Below are positions 57,964 to 64,000 of a stretch of 64,000 nt of DNA, piece after piece; within the stretch, counting starts at the first letter, position 1; each line of letters starts with the position of its first letter. Source of the stretch: Prinsepia uniflora (Eukaryota; Streptophyta; Magnoliopsida; Rosales; Rosaceae); the NCBI GenBank assembly GCA_032719365.1, contig CM064874.1, positions 31,916,716 through 31,980,715 on the forward strand, written 5' to 3'. The notes under the pieces were generated by a model. That model saw only the letters and a program-made list of their open reading frames with translations, was not told the origin of the DNA and ran no database searches. A program made the position numbers and the translations under genes.

Positions 57964-60776
57964 ACAATTGACAAGACCCATCCCGATTATCCCTTGATAG
58001 TCGTGAAGGATCCTGCTCCCGTCTGACAATAACTCTAAAGTGCCAAAAGTAACCTTACATATATACATATACAACACGACAAACGATAGACATTGTCAGA
58101 TAAGGGATAGTTAAGTTTTATAGGACTGTTGACATTACAAGTTTGACTAGTCAACAAGTTCACATAGCATAGGTAATATTACAAGTAGGGATCAAAATCC
58201 TACTCTGTATGGTGTCTGAGTGAGCAACGGTCTACTTATTCCTCTGCCTCGATACTAGCGCCTGTACCTGTGCACTGGCCTGGAGGGTAAATAAAACAAC
58301 AAAGGTGTGAGTGGACAAAAATAAAGTTTTAGAAATACATTTAGCAAGATACATTCTTACCCTCCAGTTTCACAAACATGCATGCATATCATAAAACATG
58401 AGTAATAAACCAAGTATGAACAATGGACCGATAAAAATCAAAACATGTTTCCCCATGGTCCGTGAACTCATGTTTATCAAATCAGTTCAAGCTATAAAGT
58501 ATCTGGACAAAAATATCAATAAATCACAAATATCACCAATCCTCAATATCCAATCTCAATATCCAAGTAACCCGTCACGATATCAATGCAACGCGTGCAA
58601 ACTCGGGTGTCTCACGTCTGAGTACCTCCCCAGGATCTACGACGTCTGGGGTGATATCATCTCCAGGATCTACGACGTCTGGAGGATATCATCATAATCT
58701 CACACTCCTGAGACTGAACCTCCCTCAGAGCTACTCATCTCCATGCAGTGGATCGTGACTACTCCAGGATCTACGACGTCTGGAGGCGACTATCAAATCA
58801 TAGAGGATGGTATATGTGGAACAGTCACCAAATCCAGTAATCTCATTTTAAAACCATTCAAATCTCAAATCAAGTCAAAAACATTTCAACAGGGCCTCTG
58901 TCCGAAAAATAGCTTTCACAAAGCAAGTTTCACAAATCCATCATAAAACAGTGTCCAGAATTCACTTATAAATCAAAATCATCAATTTAATCATATTCAC
59001 ATGTGACTCCAAATCCGAGTCAAAATCACTATCCAATTGGATCTCAAGCCCAAAATATCATTTTCACGCAAATCCGTGCAATAGCAACCTCAGTTGCCAA
59101 TTTCACATAAATCCATAAAATACAGCCAAAAATCATTACGAATCCATCAAATCAATCCCTGACTCATAATCTGAGTCAAAACCAATTATAAATCCCGGGC
59201 CTTCGCCTCAAAACAGCAATTTCACTGTTTTCTCGAAAATCGTGCCCAAAATCAATATAAAACAATATAATATTCCCAAACTCATCACATCGAAACATTA
59301 CTCATGCCAAATCATTTCAAATCATATCATAAAGCATTTAAAACATATATGCATGCATTCTGGGTAGAAAACAAAAGTCCACTCACACATCGTCCAGATT
59401 GTTCAGTCTCAAGTTGTTCCTTCTCTTCCGACGTCCTGGGAATATTTCGGCCTATCAAACAAAGTAATTTAAGGTCACTAGGTTAGCACATAACCCCACA
59501 TACAAATTCCCTAATCGTTGGAATTTAATAATATTATTTAAACATAAACTACACACTTTGGGTACTCGAAACTACTCTGAATCCATATCCTATTGACCTG
59601 AAACCAACGCCAATAGGTTCATATCATCGAGAACATTAAAAAGTATGTTGGAACCATCCTCAGAAATCCAGCCACGCGCCCTCAAGCGCCGCTGCAAGCC
59701 GCTGCGTGTGGGTGCCACGCGCCTGCTACAGTGCATAACACTGTTTATCTTCTCAACCCGGTTTCCCTACAAATAGGTCTAAAACCCGCGATACAACCCG
59801 ATAAGAACTTCATCAATTCGACCTTAATTTCTTCCATTTTTTCATCTGATTCCATCTAACCTCTCTTAATTTAGGTTCTGTAACCTTAATTGCTTCAATC
59901 ATAACCTTAATCCTTACATCCCACGATGAACCTTCAAACGAGTTTCATTATCGGGTTCACTCAATTCGTCCCAGTTTTTCAAATTAATTTACACAGGAAG
60001 CATCGTGAGAGTGAAATAAACGTTTCTACATAATTAATTTCACAAATTCTTACCTCCGGCTATTCGAATCCAAGCTCGATTTTGTGAAGAAAGTGGAGCT
60101 TCTGTTCTTGATCAAAACAGCATCGATTCCCCTCGTTTTTGTTGTGTATTGGTTCGAAATGATCTCAGAAGGTTGAATCCAATCTCAAATTTGATCCTTG
60201 AGGCTTACAACTTTCAATTCAAATTTTTACTTTGTTTTTCAAATATTCGTATACGGGTTTCTCGTTTTCTCTCTGGCTCTCGAGTTTTCTGTTCTATCTT
60301 AACCTCTCAATTGCTCCAGGTTTTTCAGATGTATCAAATGGTCTCTGGCTGGATCGAAGGAGCTCATGTCCTCTGTTTTGTATAAACGTTTGTTTCAAAC
60401 GGTGAAATGGGCGGTGTACAAAGACACTCAGCCCTTCCTCAGGCCGCCAGGTGTCCCTAATCAACGGCAAGGATTATCACTCTGGTGACTCAGCCAAATT
60501 TTGTCATTTGACCGTTTTACCCCTCACGTGACAAATTATCATTTTGCCCCTTAACTTCACAGACCCGTAACTTTTTCATCTGAGCTCCGTTTTCGACGTG
60601 CTACCTTTCTGCGGATTCAACATCTCGAGACCTACACAATGGTCCTCGAGAAATGTATAAAAAGTATTCCAAACAAAAAGTCAACATTTAACCACACCCC
60701 TCCAAGGGTAAAAACGTCATTTTACATATTATTTTATAAATTTACATAATTTGGATTTTCGGGGCGTTACAAAAAT
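57964..60776 (-). mobile_element. Solo LTR, 2803 bp
   Basis: Element 57969-60771 starts TGACAAGACCCATCCCG and ends GGGGCGTTACA. The flanks ACAAT (57964-57968) and AAAAT (60772-60776) match at four of five bases. Minus orientation. The left part holds three copies of CCAGGATCTACGACGTCTGG (58650-58790, one imperfect). The right part parallels 13540-14100 in the TR-GAG element. No gene. Confidence 0.75.
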
Positions 60777-60850
60777 AGTGTAATTATTTATTGTATCTTG
60801 ATTACCATATAATAAATATATTATATTTAATATGATCAAATTGAAACGCA

Positions 60851-61492
60851 TAATTTGTAAGACTCGTGTCTTGACAAGAACGGTTAGCAATCTCACATTG
60901 CTCGGGGAGGGAAAGGTTAAGTGTCTTATGTGTGTAGAAAGTTCTCTTCCTAGCACGAGGGCTTTTGAGAGCTCACTGGATTTGGATTCCTTTGGAAAGT
61001 TAAGTGAGGTTGGGTTGGTGCAATCCCAGAATGGGTGACTCACTTAGAATTTGCGCGTGAGTTCCCAAAAACAAAACCGCGAAAACTACGCCCAAAGCGG
61101 ATAATATCATAATAGGGGAGTCAGGCCGTGATAGTATTGTATCGGAGCTGGACCCCCGATCAGAAATGTGCCAGTGAGGACGCTGGGCCCAAGGTGGGTG
61201 GATTGTAAGACTCGTGTCTAGGGAAGAACTGTGAACAATACTACGTTGCTCAGGGAGGGTAAGGTGAAGTGCCTTATATATGTGGATAGTTCTCTTCCTA
61301 GCACGAGGCTTTTTGGGAGCTCAGCAGCTTTGGATTCCTTTGGAACTCCAAAGTTAAGTGAGGTTGGGCTGGTGTAATTTTAAGATGGATGACCTACTGG
61401 AAAGTTGTGTGTGAGTTCCCAGAAACAAAACTGTAAGGGTTGGGCTCAAAGTGAACAATATCGTATTAAGGGAGTCGGGCTGTGACATAATT
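60851..61492 (+). mobile_element. Cassandra-like TRIM retrotransposon with 5S-rRNA-like LTRs
   Basis: A 632-bp element (60856-61487) with LTRs 60856-61133 and 61204-61487, both starting TGTAAGACTCGTGTC and ending GTGATA/GTGACA, inside a perfect target duplication TAATT (60851-60855, 61488-61492). The 70-bp middle has a primer site TTGTATCGGAGC (61137-61148, two mismatches to the initiator-Met site) and a purine tract AAGGTGGGTGGAT. Each LTR carries text alignable to the 3' half of 5S rRNA: GAACTCCAAAGTTAAGTGAG and GATGGATGACCTACTGGAAA at 61342-61401, and GTTAAGTGAGGTTGGG with ATGGGTGACTCACTT in the other. That is the defining trait of Cassandra. The LTRs are well diverged, so it is old. Confidence 0.85.
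61342..61425 (+). repeat. 5S-rRNA-derived segment in the right TRIM LTR
   Basis: Corresponds to the internal control region and 3' half of plant 5S rRNA (AACTCC, GTTAAG, GATGG.TGACC..CTGG motifs in order). It is degenerate and lacks the 5' half, so it is not a working 5S gene. The left LTR copy is at about 60990-61070. Confidence 0.75.
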
Positions 61493-63322
61493 ATCTCTCT
61501 TTCCAAACTAATGGCAGTGATCTGGTTAGCCACAAAATTAAAAGTAATTTAGGACAATAGAGGAAGAGGGTGAGGGAAGATGGGGAAATTAACAAAAATA
61601 AAATAAGAAATTAAAAGCAATTAATTATGAGATATTAAAATTTCTATTTCTCCTTCAAAATTACCAATGGAATTATGTTTGAAATTTTATATTATTAATT
61701 ATCATCAAATTAAATTAAATTAAATTATATTATATATGATATACGCATTATATTAAAATTATTTCATAATTTTTATTAATGTTATACAATTATTTTTAAG
61801 TTCATAAATTTTCCATAAATTTTTATTAATAATTTATAATGTTAGAACTAAACAATATCGATCCATAAGTTTGACGATATATAAATATTTCCATAAATTT
61901 AATATTTTCGTCGATATCTTTTTATCCTTGGTAATCACAAGCTACAACTAAATATTGAAATTTTTATCGATGGATATATCGCTAGTTAAATTTATGGATA
62001 TCTCACCTCAATATTGATATCGATATAGTTTACGGTCAACAAAAATGACGGAAATTCGGTCTAAAAGTTGAAAATTTGGAATGAAACTTTGAGAAAAACT
62101 TAAGTACCCAATAATGGTTATATATGACTAATAAAAATTATAAAATGATTTTGATATAATAAGTATATGATGAATAATATGATACAATAGAATTATGCGG
62201 ATGACCAATAATATAAAATTTTAAACATAAACATAAATTGAAGTGAATTACTATAATTGAATGTTAATATAGTTAAAACATAAAAATAAGCATAATAGTG
62301 GAGTTTACGTTTACATAATAATTTAGACACCAATGGAAACCATACACTTGATACCATAATACAAGGATAATTTTTTTTTTTAAAGATATTAAATGGGTTT
62401 CTTACATTCTATCTGATTTGTTGGTACTGATCGTTGATACTGGATCAATTGTTTTCTTTCTTTTGTCCTAGCCCATGATCTGAACGAGTCGCACATACAC
62501 CCTAGTACATGTTCCTAAATCGGAGAGTTTGTATTTACTTAATAATTTAGAAAGTTTGATATTAATTAGTGAAAATTAGATATAAAATGTGTTCTTATTA
62601 ATCGTATGCTTATCTCATTTTTTTCTAAAATCCATTAATATTCAAATTAACCATTCAAATACTTTTCTTCAATTCAACATAATTTACTTTAGCTCAACAT
62701 ATAATTTGCTATTTTGCTTCAATTCAGCATAATTTGTTTCAATTCAACATAATTTATTTCAAATTAACAATCTCTACTCTACGAATAAGTCATTCAACAT
62801 AATTTACTTCCAGTATTAATTAATATTCAAATTAACTTTATATTTATATTCAAAATTTTTTTTACATCAAATACTAATTTAAATTTAAAACAAATTATAT
62901 TGGATATTCACAAATATACCTATATAGTATCTAATTAACTTAAAAATTGCACCATTAAACTCAAAATAAAAAATAAAAAATATTTTATGTTGGACAGAAA
63001 GCGAAAGGCCGCACTTCAGTGATCCAAATTAACGAAATTTCGCCAAAATATACCAATATTTTCATCCATAACTACCACCAACAGCCATTCACAATTTCTG
63101 TTTATGGGCATATCATTACCAGTAGCAATAACAAATTCAATATAATGTTACAAACAACAACACCAGTAGGGTACACACAAGAATTATTTATTATTTTACA
63201 CCTCATTTATTTTGATTCCAAATTCGTTACACTTATACGTACACTGGTACATTGAAGATAGAAGATGAAATTAAGTAGATCGATATAGATATTGATCAAT
63301 CCACATCCAATATATGATGATC
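61493..63322. other. AT-rich spacer downstream of CP12
   Basis: Very AT-rich, with an imperfect tandem of about 20 bp on CAATTCAACATAATTTACTT at 62670-62815. No gene, RNA or transposon end could be supported. The right part contains the CP12 3' untranslated region, whose poly-A site I cannot fix. Confidence 0.5.
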
Positions 63323-63763
63323 TTAATCTTCGTAGATTCGGCACTCGTCGGTCTCAGGATTTTCCTGACAAAACGACTCAAGAGGATCTTTGTTCTTCTC
63401 CAATTTGAGCCTGAGATCCGCCTTGGCTTGGCTGACCTCCTCCACCTCATCCCACGCCACCTTGCACTCGTCAGCGATGGGATCTCCCTGGCACACCTCC
63501 GTCGCTTCCATGACCTTCTTCTCGATCATCTCCGTTAGATGCTTCTCCCTCATCTGCGTCCCTTTGAACTTCCCCTGCAACCCCATCGTCCCCTGCACTT
63601 TCATCGCCCCCTTCCTCCTACTGCCTACACTTCCAACTGCTACAGATGAAACGCCGTCGCCAACCCTCTTCATCCGCCTCAGATTGTCGGATCCCATGTA
63701 CAAAGAGGAGGACACCGACGATAAATCAGATAAACTCGTCACGCATCCTGATAAAGACGCCAT
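63323..63763 (-). CDS. CP12: Chloroplast CP12, redox linker of GAPDH and phosphoribulokinase (146 aa)
   Basis: CP12 is a small, largely disordered stromal protein that in the dark, when its cysteine pairs are oxidised, binds GAPDH and then phosphoribulokinase and holds both Calvin-cycle enzymes inactive. The start at 63763 (MASLSGCVTS) is chosen over an in-frame ATG at 63856 because it opens a Ser/Arg-rich chloroplast transit peptide. The mature part shows both disulfide pairs, Cys91/Cys100 (CQGDPIADEC) and Cys132/Cys141 (CQENPETDEC), the core AWDEVEEV at 103-110 (family form AWDxVEEL), and a C-terminus RIYED of the GAPDH-binding type. It is intronless, as usual for CP12. No stops or frame breaks. 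The basic segment before the core and an LHCB7 neighbour suggest the CP12-3 branch; that is inference. A 163-aa frame on the opposite strand is a shadow. Confidence 0.93.
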   Translation of the reverse strand: MASLSGCVTSLSDLSSVSSSLYMGSDNLRRMKRVGDGVSSVAVGSVGSRRKGAMKVQGTMGLQGKFKGTQMREKHLTEMIEKKVMEATEVCQGDPIADECKVAWDEVEEVSQAKADLRLKLEKNKDPLESFCQENPETDECRIYED

Positions 63764-64000
63764 CTCAATCCAGTCGGATCTGCTGCTTTGCAATTGCTTT
63801 ACAAATATACAAAGCAACCCAAATGAAATTGAATTTTTTCCAGATACTTCCACCAAGCTTTACTTGATCAAAATAAAATAAAAATAAAAAGCCTCTCTGT
63901 TTGTCTCTGGCACTCTATTCCTCAAATCCTCGCCTCTATCTCCTCAATAAATCAAGGGCTGATGCAAGATGGGCCCATCGCCCATAGCCCGTGGTTTTCG
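63764..64000 (-). promoter_or_regulatory. CP12 5' region with a GGGCCC palindrome
   Basis: Upstream of the CP12 start there is a T-rich, weak TATA-like tract (minus-strand TTTTTATTTTTATTTT, about 63870-63890) and a perfect 12-bp palindrome GATGGGCCCATC at 63968-63979. TGGGCC/GGCCCA is the plant site II core bound by TCP factors. The window ends here, so the full promoter and a possible divergent gene cannot be judged. Confidence 0.35.

Noticed and set aside
57969..60771. Treating this and 54487-57577 as the two LTRs of one element
   Set aside because: They are in opposite orientations and each has its own target-site duplication.
60990..61425. 5S rRNA genes
   Set aside because: Only degenerate 3'-half similarity inside TRIM LTRs with a target duplication; not functional 5S genes.
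63390..63881. 163-aa plus-strand frame
   Set aside because: Antisense of CP12, which has the conserved cysteine pairs and core motif on the other strand.

Overview
This is nuclear DNA from a flowering plant, most probably a eudicot. It has AT-rich non-coding stretches, spliced gene structure, nested LTR retrotransposons, an L1-type LINE, a SINE, a hAT element and a Cassandra-like TRIM. There are no operons or bacterial signals. Only one clearly intact cellular gene is present: an intronless chloroplast CP12 gene on the minus strand at the right end (63323-63763). A second cellular gene, LHCB7 (20970-25714, minus), is recognisable exon by exon but is broken by an in-frame stop, a 2-base deletion and a ~480 bp inversion inside its last exon.

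Layout. 1-5400: part of a long-LTR, apparently non-coding retrotransposon (E1, minus). 5401-7694: decayed antisense retrotransposon-associated gene, cut at 5400 by E1. 7695-8940: LTR fragment. 9527-16491: complete young TR-GAG element (585-bp LTRs, 5-bp target duplication, one gag ORF, no pol). 16492-20969: AT-rich spacer. 20970-25714: LHCB7 pseudogene with a SINE and a LINE fragment in its introns. 26908-38058: complete long-LTR element E2 (minus), one of whose LTRs carries a further 1.9-kb insert with four hairpins sharing one apical motif. 38175-about 53800: one old L1 LINE (minus) split into four pieces by a hAT element, long-LTR element E3, and long-LTR element E4, which itself holds a solo LTR. 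54482-60776: two more solo LTRs in opposite orientations. 60851-61492: Cassandra-like TRIM with 5S-rRNA-like LTRs. 61493-63322: AT-rich spacer. Then CP12.

Insertion boundaries were set from TG...CA ends, tRNA primer sites, polypurine tracts and target-site duplications read directly: ACATT, TAGTG, CATCA, CTGAG, GATTA, TAATT, and 8-bp GTGGGCAC for hAT. E4 and one solo LTR have one-mismatch duplications. Most long LTRs share the end form TGTAACGACCC...GTCCTGACA (on their own sense strand), carry short tandem arrays, and enclose internal regions with a primer site and polypurine tract but no recognisable gag or pol, so they look like LARD-type passengers.

From memory, CP12-3 and LHCB7 are adjacent genes in Arabidopsis (At1g76560/At1g76570). 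If so, this window is an old photosynthesis gene pair pushed about 37.6 kb apart by nested transposons, with one partner since lost. The most unusual structures are the hairpin set at 29921-30277, the hairpin repeat array at 12599-12785, primer-site palindromes in E1 and E2, and a dense ACGT-core motif cluster in a solo LTR (49044-49426).
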